DNA of 64,000 bases from Trematomus loennbergii (GCA_012861695.1 JAAOOA010001121.1:1-64000), one strand, 5' to 3'; positions 35,877 to 48,746 are shown, counted from the stretch's first letter. The notes: generated by a model not told the origin, from the sequence alone. A program made the numbers and translations.

Positions 35877-37660
35877 GATGATAAATACAACTATGAAGCT
35901 TGTAACGGCATAATTACTTAAGTGGAGAACGGAGTAATTTAACGTTACAGCAGGCATAACAACAGCCGGTGTTTATTTTATTATTATATATAGTTGTTAT
36001 TCATTTGTTTTAAAGCTCAATAAGGAAGATTTAAACTTTCACACACGTTGACCGGCGAAAAACTCTGCCTGGTTCCCTCGGCCCCCACCACGTTGAATAA
36101 ACAGAAGGCTGCTTTTGTGGAGGAAGTTACAGCGCTACGTACAGGCTCGGCATATGTACTGCAGCTTTTTCCAGCGGTATCCATAAATCTCTTAATTTTG
36201 ACATCAAACTGCACCAGATTGATGCATTTAACTTCAATATAAAGAAAAACATCTTCTGTTGTAACAACAATAACATTATAAATAGTAACATAGCTGAACA
36301 TGGTATTGCACATTTAGCTTTCAGTGTTACTGACCTGAGATGTTTTTATTACATGAATTAAGGTGACTGAGGCTTTTTAACATAGACTTTTCCAATGTCT
36401 GAGATGATAAATACAACTATGAAGCTTGTAACGGCATAATTACAAGCGGAGAACGGAGTAATTTAACGTTACAGCAGGCATAACAACAGCCGGTGTTTAT
36501 TTTATTATTATATATAGTCGTTATTCATTTGTTTAAAGCTCAATAAGGAAGATTTAAACTTTCACACACGTTGACCGGCGAAAAACTCTGCCCGGTTCCC
36601 TCGGCCCCCACCACGTTGAATAAACAGAAGGCTGCTTTTGTGGAGGAAGTTACAGCGCTACGTACAGGCTCGGCATATGTACTGCAGCTTTTTCCAGCGG
36701 TATCCATAAATCTCTTAATTTTGACATCAAACTGCACCAGATTGATGCATTTAACTTCAATATAAAGAAAAACATCTTCTGTTGTAACAACAATAACATT
36801 ATAAATAGTAACATAGCTGAACATGGTATTGCACATTTAGCTTTCAGTGTTACTGACCTGAGATGTTTTTATTACATGAATTAAGGTGACTGAGGCTTTT
36901 TAACATAGACTTTTCCAATGTCTGAGATGATAAATACAACTATGAAGCTTGTAACGGCATAATTACAAGCGGAGAACGGAGTAATTTAACGTTACAGCAG
37001 GCATAACAACAGCCGGTGTTTATTTTATTATTATATATAGTCGTTATTCATTTGTTTTAAAGCTCAATAAGGAAGATTTAAACTTTCACACACGTTGACC
37101 GGCAAAAAACTAACCGGATATGAAGGATTTTCAGAATAAAAGCTTGGCATTGAGATTTTATAAGAACTCCGGGTTTTTCACAATAAAACAGCTTTTAAAC
37201 TGACGGTATGTTTTAGACTAAATAATGCTATTAAACATTAAACATTTCAATTTCTAACATTTTGCATTTCAGACTTAATCACGTAATCAGATTACTTTTA
37301 GATTACTTTTCGATTACTTTCTTTATCCATCACAGATGAGAAAATAATAAAACAAATACAAAGAGGAAACAATTTGATATGTCTACCATTTATTTTAGGA
37401 GTATTAATATTTTTTCAGATAGGATCATACATTTACAAAACATCACCATGTTTTTATTTAACAAAATAATCTACAAGAAATCCTAATCTTATATTATAAT
37501 TCAATTCAATATAAAGAAAAACATCTTCTGTTGTAACAACAATAACATTATAAATAGTAACATAGCTGAACATGGTATTGCACATTTAGCTTTCAGTGTT
37601 ACTGACCTGAGATGTTTTTATTACATGAATTAAGGTGACTGAGGCTTTTTAACATAGACT
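35877..37660. repeat. Tandem array of ~525-bp units, third unit interrupted
   Basis: Units start with gatgataaatacaactatga at 35877, 36403 and 36926, a period of 523-526 bp. Units 1 and 2 are near-identical. Unit 3 breaks off after about 37110, and its far part (caatataaagaaaaacatct onward) resumes at about 37505. Part of each unit resembles the MITE at 43419-43927 (ggcatatgtactgcagcttt). The minus-strand open frames repeat with the units and are not genes. Confidence 0.85.
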
Positions 37661-39148
37661 TTTCAGTGTCCCACATACCGTTCACCATCCCCCACCCCCC
37701 TACTGTATGTTGATTTTTGACTTTGTTTGCCTACATGTAAATGGGTGGCATTTAGTACCTACCCCCCTCTGAGTGAATACCTGTTGTACCTGTCCGGGGC
37801 TAAGCCCATAGGACGATGCTCTGATGTCATCACCCTCGCACATTTGTCATATGTTTACAAAAAACGATGTTAACACTTTCTCGTTCTTAATATATGCTAT
37901 ATTTAGGGTCGATATGTGTTGAATTTACTTTAAAATAGCAGATCACTGTGACCGGATATAGTTTTTTCGGCTTAGTGAACGTGTGTCTCTTCCTCCGCGG
38001 CTCCTCCGTGCAGAGAGTTTGCAGCGGTGTGTGTCAGCAACGTGCAGTCAGGGGAGGCACGGATTGGCCGTCGGGAGAGTCGGGACTTATCCCTGGCCAG
38101 CTGTGAGTTCTGGAGAATCACAGAACGTTGACAATTCACGAGCGTCTAACTCTCCCCCCCCCCCCCCCCCGTCGCACCTTCTAACAGAGCCCCCCCACAT
38201 ATCAAATCCCAATTTAACCCCTGGCCTCTGGAGCAGAAATGAAAGAGTTTTAAAAATGTTTACGTTTTGGTAAGTTTTTAGGGAAATGTTGTAATATTGC
38301 AACGTTGGCCTTAGGTGGGAGCAGAATTTCTGTATTTCTACTCACATTGTCTGAATAAATATATTGAACAAGGGTTCATTTGCAGGATTGATTGCTTACT
38401 TAGCCCTATATCAGTATATAGCATGAATAATAATCACACATCACTCATATTTGTTATGAATAATCATTTATCATTTATTAAATAGTAAGTCGCTTTGGAT
38501 AAAAGCGTCAGCTAAATGCAATTTATGAAAGCCTCACTCAGGATTCTTTTACCAAGTGTTTTTATTGCTCTTGGGGCATTAAAAACAAGATTTTAACTTT
38601 AGTTTTTATATAATATCTGCATTTTCTCTTGTGAAATACTAAGTCTTAGTTTGGCCATAGTTATTTAATATATGAAGACTATATTATTGAATTACAAGAT
38701 TAGATATACTTTATTTGATCTAAATATTGATGTGTTCAAATGCTCTTCTAAACAAAACTGAAAGTCCATGAAAAGTTGTCTTCCTGTTTTTGTGAAGTGT
38801 TTGTTAAATCCTGAAATTGAAAATCTGGCAACGCCCTCTTGGAAAATAGTGGGAGGGCTTAACATTCCCAGATACTGGTCTTTGGCAGGTCTTAGGCAGG
38901 TAACTGGCAGGTAGTAGGCAGGAAGCAGTAAGCTGGAGTCTGAAATAAGATGCTCCATCTGTATATGTGGGGCAGAGCCTTAGAAAATAGATAATCAAGG
39001 CAAAAAGATACAATTCTTTGTTCAATGTGAAAGAAGCATATACTTTCTTCAAGATGACTTCTTATATAAAATTGGAGGAAAGATTAACCTGAGGTCACTC
39101 TTCTCAAAAGAATATCTGTGTAAGAGCTTATTTCTTTCTGTGTGTCAC
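37661..39148. other. Dynein intron sequence
   Basis: A C-run lies at 38155-38170 and an L2-type tail hairpin (cgctttggataaaagcg) at about 38491-38507. No exon seen. Confidence 0.45.
38470..38530 (+). mobile_element. L2-type LINE/SINE tail remnant
   Basis: The phrase aagtcgctttggataaaagc and the following gtcagctaaatgcaa match the tail of the SINE at 1393-1594. No head is present. Confidence 0.6.
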
Positions 39149-39370
39149 CTGGAAGATGTTGGAGAGGTCTCGCAGGTTGAAGATGTAGTGGAACTTGACT
39201 GCAGTTGGGAGGAAGATGGAGGAGAGACGCTGGTGCAGGGCCAGGGACAACTGGACCAGGGGGGGCAGCTTTTCCGCAGGGCAGCGCTGAAGCTGAGACA
39301 GGATGGAGGTGTAGATGGTGCTCAGGGCCTCGGCTCCAGGGGAAGACAGGGCGAAGACGGAGAAGTGGCG
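39149..39370 (-). CDS. dnah (9/11/17-type): Axonemal dynein heavy chain exon (AAA3 region)
   Basis: The 222-bp exon (74 codons, phase 0 at both ends) has acceptor ctccctccatag and donor GTGACA. It starts RHFSVFALSSPGAEALSTIY and ends KFHYIFNLRDLSNIFQ. The last phrase is a strongly conserved signature following the AAA3 core in DNAH9/11/17-type outer-arm heavy chains. It continues without a gap from the exon at 44796-44898 (ends PRLQ). The next expected segment (GLLFST-like, then WLHE) was not found between here and 14115. A plus-strand open frame over the same bases is a shadow. Confidence 0.9.
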
Positions 39371-39413
39371 CTATGGAGGGAGATCCAGCATCCACAGGCA
39401 GAGGGGGAAAGGC

Positions 39414-39914
39414 ACTAAGTACATTTACTCAAGTACAATTTTAGGTACTTGTTTTTGCTACTTTGTACTTCTACTCCAATACAGTTCAGAGGTAGGTTTT
39501 GTACTTTTACTCCACTACATGTATTTCATACCTTTAGTTACTTTACAGATGTGGATGAATGATGTGAAATATAACCAAGTGTTAAATCAGACTTTAGTTC
39601 CACCTGGAGTAAATTCACAAGCTACCCTGCAGTATACAAAGTCATTCAAACTAGCTGCACCTATACCAGCTTTGAGAACACTTTCATGATCAATCATTAT
39701 AAAACATATCATATATATTATTCTGAAATGGACCAATCTGCACAATGACTACTTTTACTGTCGCTACTTTCACTTTAAGTTGATGATAATACTTTTCTAC
39801 TTTTACTTGAATAACATTGTGAATGCAGGACTTTAACTCGTTACAGAGTATTCCTACACTCTGGTACTTCTACCTTTTTTAAGTACAAGATCTGAGTACT
39901 TCTCCCACCAATGC
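39414..39914. repeat. acttttactcc repeat, full-length copy
   Basis: It starts cactaagtacatttactcaa and ends gagtacttctcccaccaatg. The middle (aaatcagactttagttccac, acaaagtcattcaaactagc) matches 48900-49100 closely. It is probably a MITE; TSDs are not resolved. Confidence 0.65.
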
Positions 39915-40312
39915 CAAGAGTAAACATTAGGTTCTTCTCTAATAATGGGATGCAGTAGGAGTGTTGCTCATATTACCATTTTAACATTGATCTGTAAAAA
40001 ATAGAATCAGTTTAGTCAGCATGTACTGTTTATATCATACTATATGCTTGATTATATTCTTATTTCAGTGTCTGATAAATCTTTACTGTCCGTGCAACCA
40101 ATATGTCCTTATTACTTAACATGAAGGACAGTTTAGGACAAGCCAACACTCTAAAAACAAATGCTTTGGCTCAACAAAGAAAATCAACGCAACAGTTTGC
40201 ATCAATGTTTATTGAGTTATGACAACTTCTGATGAAATTGTGTTAAACCAACAAACTTATTTGAGTTAGGGGAGAAGGCTTTTCCTCTACAATCAGAGGT
40301 GTTTTTAATTAC

Positions 40313-41183
40313 TAGTGATGTGTCGGTCGCGAACGAGCCGGCTCTTTGAGCCGGCTCTTTTAAGTGAACGACGGGAGCCGGCTCGCGCCCGCGAACGAGC
40401 CATTTTTTTGTTTTTGTTATTTTTTGTTAAGTAATACAAGACAGAATGATATGATGATCTCCGCGCTACAGCTGCTCCGTGCATGCATGCAGTGACATGT
40501 AATATCCAAGGATTAGAGACTGTTGGATGCTGCTGTTTTGAGCATTGCAATACATTTATTTGTATTATATTTTTTTATGATTAGAGACGGTTGGATGCTG
40601 CTGTACTGAGCATTGCAATATATTTATTTTCACTATGTTATTTATTTATGATTATCCTTGGGCTCAGCAAAGATTTGATGTCAGCTGTTGCTGTCTTTTT
40701 TTCTATAGTTAATACTGAAATAGAGCCCTGCTGTTTTGTTCTGGCTTTTTCTTTAAATATAATTGTAAAATGTCGATACAGTCGCCCCTTTTTTTAAATG
40801 TCTATGCTTAAGTTTTTATAGGTGTTGCTATCTGCTTTGTGTAGCGTGGTTCTACAAGCAAGTCAGTGCATTCATTGGGTGGTATCAGAGAGATACAAGG
40901 GTCTGTAAATGCAATGAAAACAATTGGCCACAGCAAATAATTGATATTAAACATGTAATTTTTACTTTTGAATACTTCAGTACAAAGGATGTATTGAATA
41001 ATTTAAGTGATATGTGTACACATATAAATCATTAGTCAAAACAGGGCTACATTTGATTGAATTATAAAAGGTATAATATGTGGTAAACTGAAGAGCCGTT
41101 TGGGAGCCGAAAGAGCCGGCTCTTCTTGGTGAGCCGAGCCAAATGATCCGGCTCACCAAGAAGAGCCGGAATTCCCATCACTA
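40313..41183. mobile_element. Non-autonomous hAT transposon (871 bp)
   Basis: Ends tagtgatgtgtcgg and, inverted, tagtgatgggaattcc. An exact 8-bp TSD ttaattac lies at 40305-40312 and 41184-41191. Inside each end, copies of gagccggctctt form local palindromes. No transposase. Confidence 0.85.
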
Positions 41184-41191
41184 TTAATTAC

Positions 41192-43418
41192 CACTTACTT
41201 AATAATTGGTAGCATAAACACAAGTTTTTAAGTTGATTACTCCAAAAATTAAGTTGTTCCAACTAGTTTTACCACATTATTTAAAAGGAATTTCAAGTTG
41301 TATATACTTAATTACCATCATTGTGAACACAAGTTTTTAAGATGACAACCATTTATAAATTAAGTTGCTCCAAATATATTGTATTCAATCGTTTTTTTTT
41401 TTAGCTTTTTCATGTTTTTGCCTTTAAAGAAAGAAATTAATTAATTCCACCACAAAAATGTTAGGCAATTCACTTTTTTATTTTGAACTGCAGTTGTTTA
41501 TTTCAACACATGATATTTCAATCAGGAAGACTTCATTTTGTTTGAACATTTATTGACACATGTCATGTGATAAATGTTAAGTCTTTGACGATTAGACCCC
41601 GATCCTGAAATGGTATATCTAAAGGGGGAAATGCAGCCGTGAGCATATAGGGAACCCCCCGGGTCTAGACACTGGTGATGATGCTGAAGATCTGGATTTG
41701 ATGAGGAGATGGGATGAAGAGGGGGTGTGATGAGGTCTTTGGATTAGCTCTCCTGGCACTGGATATGATGAAAGGAGGTGGATGGGGAGGAGGCGGGCGG
41801 CAGCATGAACACCTGGAATCACGCTGACTGCAGGAGAGAGGAGAACCATTTTAAAGTTTGGCTGCAGCATGGTGATTGGCTGCTGGAGAATGAGGTGAAA
41901 TGTAATAGGTTAAAGAGAACGCCTGTGATGAGCTGATTATATGCAGCTGCAGAGTGAATGTATATATACCCAGTCTTCCTGAAAGAACTTGCGCTGAGCT
42001 TAATTTAAATCTTGAGAAAAAAAAGATAAATAACACAAATTTAAATTGGCCTACAAATAATAAATAAACACATTAGCCATATTACCATGGGAAATGGGGA
42101 CACAGCAAATAAATGCTGCCATCACATCGAAGTTAGAGGCCTTTGCATATTTAAAACCAGTGCCAAATATGTAAAATCTGTAAAGTTTTTGTAAAACTAC
42201 AGTAACAAATTCTCAATGGCCACCGATCTGCAGATCACACACATACATTTTACAAAAGATGTAACAAAGATGTTTACACTGCCGACAGTCATTATTTTAA
42301 ACAGTATGAACACATTTAACGCAGAATGCTTGCTCATTCATTTGTTTCTCTCGACCACGATGGTTGCCATCGTATGGTCAGATCCTGGGGTGGACCGGTC
42401 ACTGATGATGGCGATATTCATGTCCTTTTGAAGCACATTAAATAATAGGTTAGCGAATTCAGAGCCATTCTTACCAGCTGCTAAAGCAACGCTGGTATTG
42501 TTTTCACCTATTGAGTCTGCATGTGTGTGTCATCATGGCAATGTGGTCCTGAAGACACACAGAGGTGGTTTTGAGTACTAATTTTGTCAATCACAACCGT
42601 GCATGTTTTAGTGTACCTTCTCATCTTTTTTGCAGGTTCCATACAATATTTGAACTGGTTAAGTGAAGAGCAGAAGCCACTTTTCAAATTTTACACAATC
42701 CTTTTCCCATGCCATTGCTGTCAACACCTATCCATGCTGAACATTGCTAAGATATTATTGATTGGGGTGTGGCCAAAAGTGCAATATGCTTCAAAATGTA
42801 ACTGACAGAGAGCAGTGCTTTTGTCACTGTGCCCATGGATTTTATTTTATTTCAAGATTTGTAATTACGTCGCTAAACTCCTTGAAAAGGTCCTCTTCCT
42901 TTTCTCCAAGGTACACGACAAGGCAGCGGATGGCTATAGTTCTCTGCGTACTTCAATTGTATTGTGCTATTTTTTAAAAAGGAAAAAAGAGAAATTACCT
43001 AAATTAATATATTCTGAATGGGTGACGGCCAACAACTTGCATTTCAATGACGACTCTAAATAACGATCCTACCTCAAGAAGCATGTCCTTGATCTGCTTC
43101 ACCAAGATTTTTTTTTCATAAAAATTATATCACAATAGTAACCAAAGTATGTTTACACTCACAGTAGCCTCTACTACTTTGTACCTTCTCACAGAACTAT
43201 TCACAGTTCAAAGGCTGCTCATTTTGGTCAAACAGCAATTTGCCTATACAGTGCAACTATAATTCTATCTACTGTATTTGAATGACAACAGATGACAATC
43301 ACCTTAAACATTTCCTTTGTATAGTATTTCTATTTGTCTTAACTGTCGGAACTTGTCCAGGCATGTTAAGTGGGAGTGGACTTGAAATCCTTAACTCAAG
43401 GTGTAGAACAATTAAATT
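41192..43418. other. Dynein intron sequence, unassigned
   Basis: AT-rich. The stretch 41619-42010 is more GC-rich and looks like a diverged repeat (ggtgattggctgctggagaa), but I cannot name it. No exon seen. Confidence 0.3.
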
Positions 43419-43927
43419 GGACCTATCATGCTATATTTGAATAATATATTGTAGGGCCATACCTATATAAAACATGTCTGTGAAGTTTTTTTTTCAAAAT
43501 ATCAAACAGATCATGCATTTTAGCCATGCCTCATTTTGCTCTATTTGCTCTTTTCCAGCCCTGCAAGGGCTGATTCTGTGAGAAGTCTTCTTCGCTGCTT
43601 TTGTGGCAGACTACAGCGCCACTTACAGGCCTGGCATATGTACTACAGCGTCTCCAGCGCTTTCGAGCGGCAATGGCCGTGGCCGTGGTCCAACCCCCCA
43701 TTCCCCTGATAGGTGGAGAGTTGCCCATATAGGCGGAGCTCCCCTTTTCTGACGTCAGAAAAATTAACGTCTGTATCAGCTCCGTTGCAGCCCCGTTTTT
43801 AGAGATTTGGGTATGGAGGAAAAGAGAGAGGGTTGTGTTTTCTGACACTTGGTGAGTTCCCTGACACACCGGGGACACATATTCATGTACAAAAGACGTA
43901 CAAAAGTGCATTTTGCATGATAGGTCC
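43419..43927. mobile_element. MITE with 13-bp inverted termini (509 bp)
   Basis: Starts ggacctatcatgc and ends gcatgataggtcc. The inside (acttacaggcctggcatatg) resembles part of the tandem units at 35877-37110. TSD not resolved. Confidence 0.65.
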
Positions 43928-44186
43928 CCTTTAAGTTATCAAGCCAATTGCATTACTTACTACAACTTGAATTTAGTTTTAAGTCAATTAACGCAGAAAT
44001 CTGAGTTTAAATTACATACAATATTAAGTTGATGTAATTACCAACATTATTACGTCAACACAACTTATAAATTAATGTTTGCAACTTAAAATATTTATCT
44101 AAATCAATTAATTTAAATTTGTATCTTGCAACCATGCATTTAATTAAGTGGTGGTAAAAGGTCCCCTGAATGACTTTTTAGAGTGT

Positions 44187-44724
44187 ACTTTATTGTATGG
44201 CTGCTAAACTAAGAACCTAAGTATACTTAACCACAGGGCTCAAATGTGTATCAATACGTTTAATAGACGTCCTCGCCCTCCGGTCACTCTTCTCCCCATG
44301 CTTCATGCCTGTGTGCTGAGGGGCTGGCTCCGAGTGTCTTTTTATTTATTTACATTAAACCATTCCCCATATGTTTTCTGACTTTAGAGGAAAGTTCTCT
44401 GAGACCAGTTTTATTTTTGGGTCAGGTTACAGAAAGACAAACAAAGAGAAGTGACACCTTCTTAATTTTCTTTTAGGAGTGGTTCATCTGTGTGTTTACA
44501 TTCGAAGGAAAACAAGCTGGAGGATAGGAGGCCGCATCAGTGTCTCTCTGTTACATCAGAACTAGATTGGTGCAAGAGTTTACATTTTTCTATGTGCGCA
44601 GTGACTTCATGTTAGGAATACAAATATGCCATTTTACATTTTCATAATGGTGAAACAAACGAATGAATTTAAAGCAGCACATATCTCACCACATTTAATG
44701 ATGGGAAGCAAACATGAAGAACGC

Positions 44725-44726
<2 letters not shown>
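44187..44726. other. Dynein intron sequence, unassigned
   Basis: No feature seen besides short A/T runs. Confidence 0.3.
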
Positions 44727-44777
<51 letters not shown>

Positions 44778-44793
44778 TTGTGTGTGTGTGTGT
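44727..44793. repeat. (TG)n microsatellite at a splice donor
   Basis: About 32 TG units with one interruption. On the gene's strand this is an (AC)n run that starts two bases after the GT donor of the exon at 44796-44898. Confidence 0.95.
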
Positions 44794-44795
44794 AC

Positions 44796-44898
44796 CTGCA
44801 GTCGTGGGTTGATTGTAAAGCTGCCTGCTGTAGGGTTCATGCAGGACACGTACTGAACACTGTGTATTTCTTTCAAAAGCAGCTTATTGCGGTCATAC
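44796..44898 (-). CDS. dnah (9/11/17-type): Axonemal dynein heavy chain exon (AAA3 region)
   Basis: The 103-bp exon has acceptor gtttactcctag and donor GTACAC. It holds one base and 34 open codons: [18 protein letters not shown], then [16 protein letters not shown]. This matches the sensor region of AAA3 in DNAH9/11/17-type heavy chains, where the usual text is YDR..L.LKEI..(Q)[11 protein letters not shown]. It joins in phase to the exon at 39149-39370, across an intron of 5.4 kb. The preceding exon (expected to end with a GHW-like phrase) was not found to the right. The AC microsatellite touches the donor. Confidence 0.9.
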
Positions 44899-46144
44899 CT
44901 AGGAGTAAACACACACAAACATGCAAAGAAAATCATTATTTAACAGTTTTGGGTGGCACAAACACCTGCCCACACACAGTCCCTCAGCTCGAGCCTAAGC
45001 TGCTGTGGCTCAGCAGCTGTGTCCTTCCTCTCAATTTCATACCTGAAGTCCCCCCCGCGTATCTGTAATGGGCTGAGCGTGTCTAAGCCAGTCAGGCTGT
45101 CCTGACGCAGTGGAAACATGTTCAGAACAGCCCTGTCTGTCAGGGGACAGAAACACAACCCCGCTCATGGAGTCATACAACCCTGCACCCCCTCTTGACT
45201 TTGAACTCATACAGTTGTATCATAATGAGGCAGGGATCTGTGTGATACTAAAGTCATTTTTAGTATAACTATTATGGCAATAAATTAATTCAGCTGCTGT
45301 CACTATGCTGCTGGGTTTATGTACAGGATCCCTGGCAGAAAAATAACACAATCACTGGAGACTGTACCTGAAAACATAACAGGGTTAATACGGAGTGGGC
45401 CTCCGTGTTGTATGGACCCCTTTGTGCCTCCCCACACCCAGAGCAATGCAGCAAGAGGACTTGGGGGCAACTCACTTGCTCCATTTTTTGCCTCCTAAAA
45501 TGCATGCTGTCAATTTAGACACACAGAGGAGGGGGTCGAAAGGAGGAGAGACACGTCACAGCGCACAAGCGCTTCTAGCTTCCGGCACTATGATATCTGA
45601 ATGGTGATTTTATGTGTTATTACATGGAGAAGTTGGCTTAACATGTACACCATAGAGCAGGAATGAGTCCTGGAACCTAGAACAGGTGTCCAGCTCAGCG
45701 GTGGTGAGGAGTAATGGACCTCATGTAAAGCCTAACGTTAGATTTTTACTTCTGGCGATTACATTTATGCTACAAACATCATGACAGTGGTGTTAAAATT
45801 TAGAGATTGTCCTGCTGTACAAAATGTGGTGTTTTGTTATGCAGCAGTGTGACTTGAGTCATCTGTATATGCGGCTGCAGAAATCAAACATTATAAAGGC
45901 TACGTCTGCTTGTTAACTAGCTAGAAATCTAAATTGTCATTTTTGTAGGTCATATCGCGACTTATTAGACACATTTAGATAATTGGATTATTTTCATATT
46001 TGGATACATTTCCATTTGTTGTGTGGTGATAAATAGGCCTGGATGATATGCATAGCACATCTATGTAATCTCTCCCTGTCTGTTTTCAAAATTACATTTG
46101 TTGGAGGAAATCTCGGTCTGGGCCAGTTGAAAAAGTCTGGTCCT
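44899..46144. other. Dynein intron sequence; weak exon candidate
   Basis: On the minus strand about 45052-45146 is bounded by acceptor ctgtcccctgacag and donor GTATGA, with an open frame (LRQDSLTGLDTLSPLQIRGG). It does not fit the dynein text expected here, so I do not call it. Confidence 0.25.
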
Positions 46145-47802
46145 GTTTGTTTGTTTGTAGCCTTTATTTAACCAGGTTAAAAAATCCCATTGAGATCAAC
46201 GATCTCTTTTTCAAGGAGACCTGCGGTACATTTAGTTACACATATAAAAACAAACAGAAAACAAAAGGACATCACAACATAATTACAGGGGTATACATTA
46301 GCAACCTATTTACATTTACAGGTATCCAATAACATTTCATCCAGCCGTGCTTTAAAACGATGCAAGGGAATCAAAATGCTCAGTTTCAATATTTTTTGCA
46401 TGGTGTTCCAAGCTAGAGGAGCAGCGCACATAAAAGCTTTAGTACCTAAAACAGTCCTAGCACTTGGCACATGTAATAAAAACACATCCTGGGATCTCAG
46501 GCAATAGCTACTTGCCACTCTCCGTGAGATCAAAGAGCATATATAAGTCGGTAGTTTACCCAGCATGGCTTTATGAATATGTACCAATGACTGAGCCTCC
46601 GACCAGTAAGTGAAGGCAGACCTGGGTACAGTGATGAGTAAGTACTTTACAGTTAGTAACAAATCTCAGAGCACTGTGATAGGCGGCATCTAACCTTTCC
46701 AGGCAATGGGCAGGTGCATTCATATAGATCAAATCACCATAGTCTAGCACAGGTAAAAAGGTCACAGTGACTAGCCTTTTCCTGGCTTCAAAAGAGAAAC
46801 AGGACTTGTTTCTGAAAAAGAAACCTAGTCTAACCCTCAGCTTTTTAAGCAGATTAGTGACCTGAAGTTTAAAAGTAAGACAATCATCAAGCCAGATACC
46901 AAGGTATTTATAACAGCTAACCACTTGGAGTACTTGTCCTTGCATAGTCACAATATCCAAAGCAGTCTCTGGAGTCTTTTTAGCTTTAGAAAAGAGCATT
47001 ACCTTGGTTTTCTCAACATTTAAAAGAAGCTTTAGTTCAGAGAGCTGAGTCTGAATAATGTTAAAAACAGCCTGTAATTTAACAACCGCCTCCTTAATGG
47101 AGGGACCTGCACAGTACATCACGGTGTCATCCGCATAAAAATGCAAAGTAGCTTCATCCACATTTTCACCTAAACTATTGATGTAGATGGAGAATAAAAG
47201 TGGACCTAAAACAGAACCTTGAGGAACACCATTAGCAATGTTCAACCACTCAGAAGACAGCCCATCAAAGTGAACACATTGGGACCTTTCAGAGAGGTAG
47301 TTCACAAACCACCCCACTGCATGGCTGGATAAGCCAATACTGAGTAGCCTCTGCTTTAAGATGCGATGATCGACGGTGTCAAACGCTTTGGAAAGGTCAA
47401 TAAATAGAGCTGCACAACTCTGCTTTTTATCTAAAATACTTGTAATGTCATTCACCACTTTCATTGTGGCAGTGATGGTGCTATGTTGCTTTCTGAAGCC
47501 TGACTGATGTTTAGACAGGATGTCATTGTTACATAAAAACTCCTTTACCTGTTCACTCACTAGGCGTTCAAGAACCTTAGCCAGAACTGACAATTTCGAG
47601 ATTGGCCTATAGTTATTTAAAACAGTTGCCTCCCCTCCTTTTAGTAGTGGCAGGACATACGCTGACTTCCATACTTTAGGAATTGTGTTTGTGCTGAGGG
47701 AGAGGTTAAAAAGAGTAGTGAGAGGTGGAGCAATAAAATCTGCAGCTATCTTTAAAAAGAAAGGTTCTACGTTGTCCATGTCCTTCTCAACACTAACTTT
47801 TT
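46145..47802 (-). mobile_element. L2-like LINE, 5'-truncated
   Basis: The 3' end has the (caaa)n-type tail, the phrase taaccaggttaaaaaatccc, and a polyadenylation-like gttaaataaagg on the minus strand. The coding part runs to about 47802, where the element is cut. Its tail recurs inside the DIRS element at 29750-29910. Confidence 0.85.
46306..47779 (-). pseudogene. LINE reverse transcriptase, C-terminal two thirds
   Basis: The frame 47779-46571 (402 codons) is a non-LTR reverse transcriptase. It shows NNYRPISKLSVLAKVLERL near residue 55, SGFRKQHST near 94, LFIDLSKAFDTVDH near 125 (first catalytic aspartate), NGVPQGSVLGPLLFSIYIN near 183 and HFYADDTVMYC near 213 (YADD box). A frameshift at about 46600-46660 separates the C-terminal part (46662-46306), which has KAMLGKLPTYICSLISRR and TKAFMCAAPLAWN. 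The endonuclease and 5' part are missing. The sequence resembles L2/CR1-clade (Jockey superfamily) elements of fish. Catalytic residues are kept but the frame is broken. Confidence 0.85.
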
Positions 47803-48244
47803 AACTTACTTTGCAGCAATAATAATTCTAATAGGCTCTGAAGAAGTCACTGGAGGCAGACAGAGTTCAATGCAAAATAACATTATTTCGTCAAAGACAA
47901 GAACAAAGTCCGAGCAGACCCCAGGATCCTACGGCTAAACAAACGTTGATCTAGCACTTTTATAGCTAAGCCTTCTTGTTCCTTATTGGTTGACCTTGGT
48001 GAAGGACAACAAACCACCTCCCAGTTTCTTTGTTTGCAACTTTTTTGCAGACGTTTGCATTTACCTACACTTTCACACACATGTCCTGGAGGCATTCCGT
48101 CACATTGACCGCTTCTTGACCTTCACTAAGGTTCACCATGAAGTGAGAGGGGAGTTTACTACTGGTCTCCTCATACCCCATTAGCTTCAGAGAATGTGAA
48201 GAATAATTAACCTGAACCTAAAAATTGCCTTTTCGTTTCGTGTG

Positions 48245-48246
<2 letters not shown>
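47803..48246. other. Unassigned stretch
   Basis: No gene seen. A coincidental open frame at 47883-48095 has no domain. Confidence 0.3.
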
Positions 48247-48279
<33 letters not shown>

Positions 48280-48280
48280 A

Positions 48281-48359
<79 letters not shown>

Positions 48360-48368
48360 ACACACACA

Positions 48369-48399
<31 letters not shown>

Positions 48400-48419
48400 C
48401 ACACCACACACACACACAC
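48247..48419. repeat. (AC)n microsatellite with ACC steps
   Basis: AC repeats are interrupted several times by acc, giving blocks of different phase. All open frames over it are artefacts. Confidence 0.95.
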
Positions 48420-48746
48420 GTGTGGGATTGGTGATTTAACATGGAACTGTATACTGTAAAAGCCAGGGATGCAAACTCATCAGGTATGAAAAAGGTGACA
48501 AGGATCCGACCCCCCCGAATATCGGCTTTAAAATGAGGAATAACAGAGGATTTTAGCAGTCAGAACAACTAAAGCAGCAGTTAATAATAACAGAAACGCC
48601 AAAGAGTCACATCTAATAGAAATGTATAAAAGCATTTATTTGAATTGTGTAGCAGTCAGTTTATAATTTTGGCAGGACTGTTGAGCATTTTTGAAAATGT
48701 ATTTTCATGCCTCTGTGCAAGGCTTAGTCTTTCTATCTTTATAGCC

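Larger units (their letters stand above)
40146..44186. mobile_element. Possible 4-kb composite element with 12-bp inverted termini
   Basis: It starts acactctaaaaa (40146-40157) and ends with the exact complement tttttagagtgt (44175-44186). Next to both ends there are AT-rich blocks with caacttaa-like phrases. A hAT element (40313-41183) and a MITE (43419-43927) lie inside. No transposase was seen and TSDs are unclear, so the pairing of ends is tentative. Confidence 0.35.

Noticed and set aside
36017..36836. Two identical 98-codon minus-strand frames
   Set aside because: They repeat because the 525-bp tandem unit repeats; no domain and no coding support.
39140..39444. Plus-strand frames rich in Gly, Gln and Asp
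   Set aside because: They are antisense shadows of the dynein exon at 39149-39370.
45052..45146. Minus-strand exon candidate between splice-like sites
   Set aside because: The peptide does not match the dynein sequence expected upstream of YDRNK, and the splice signals alone are not enough.
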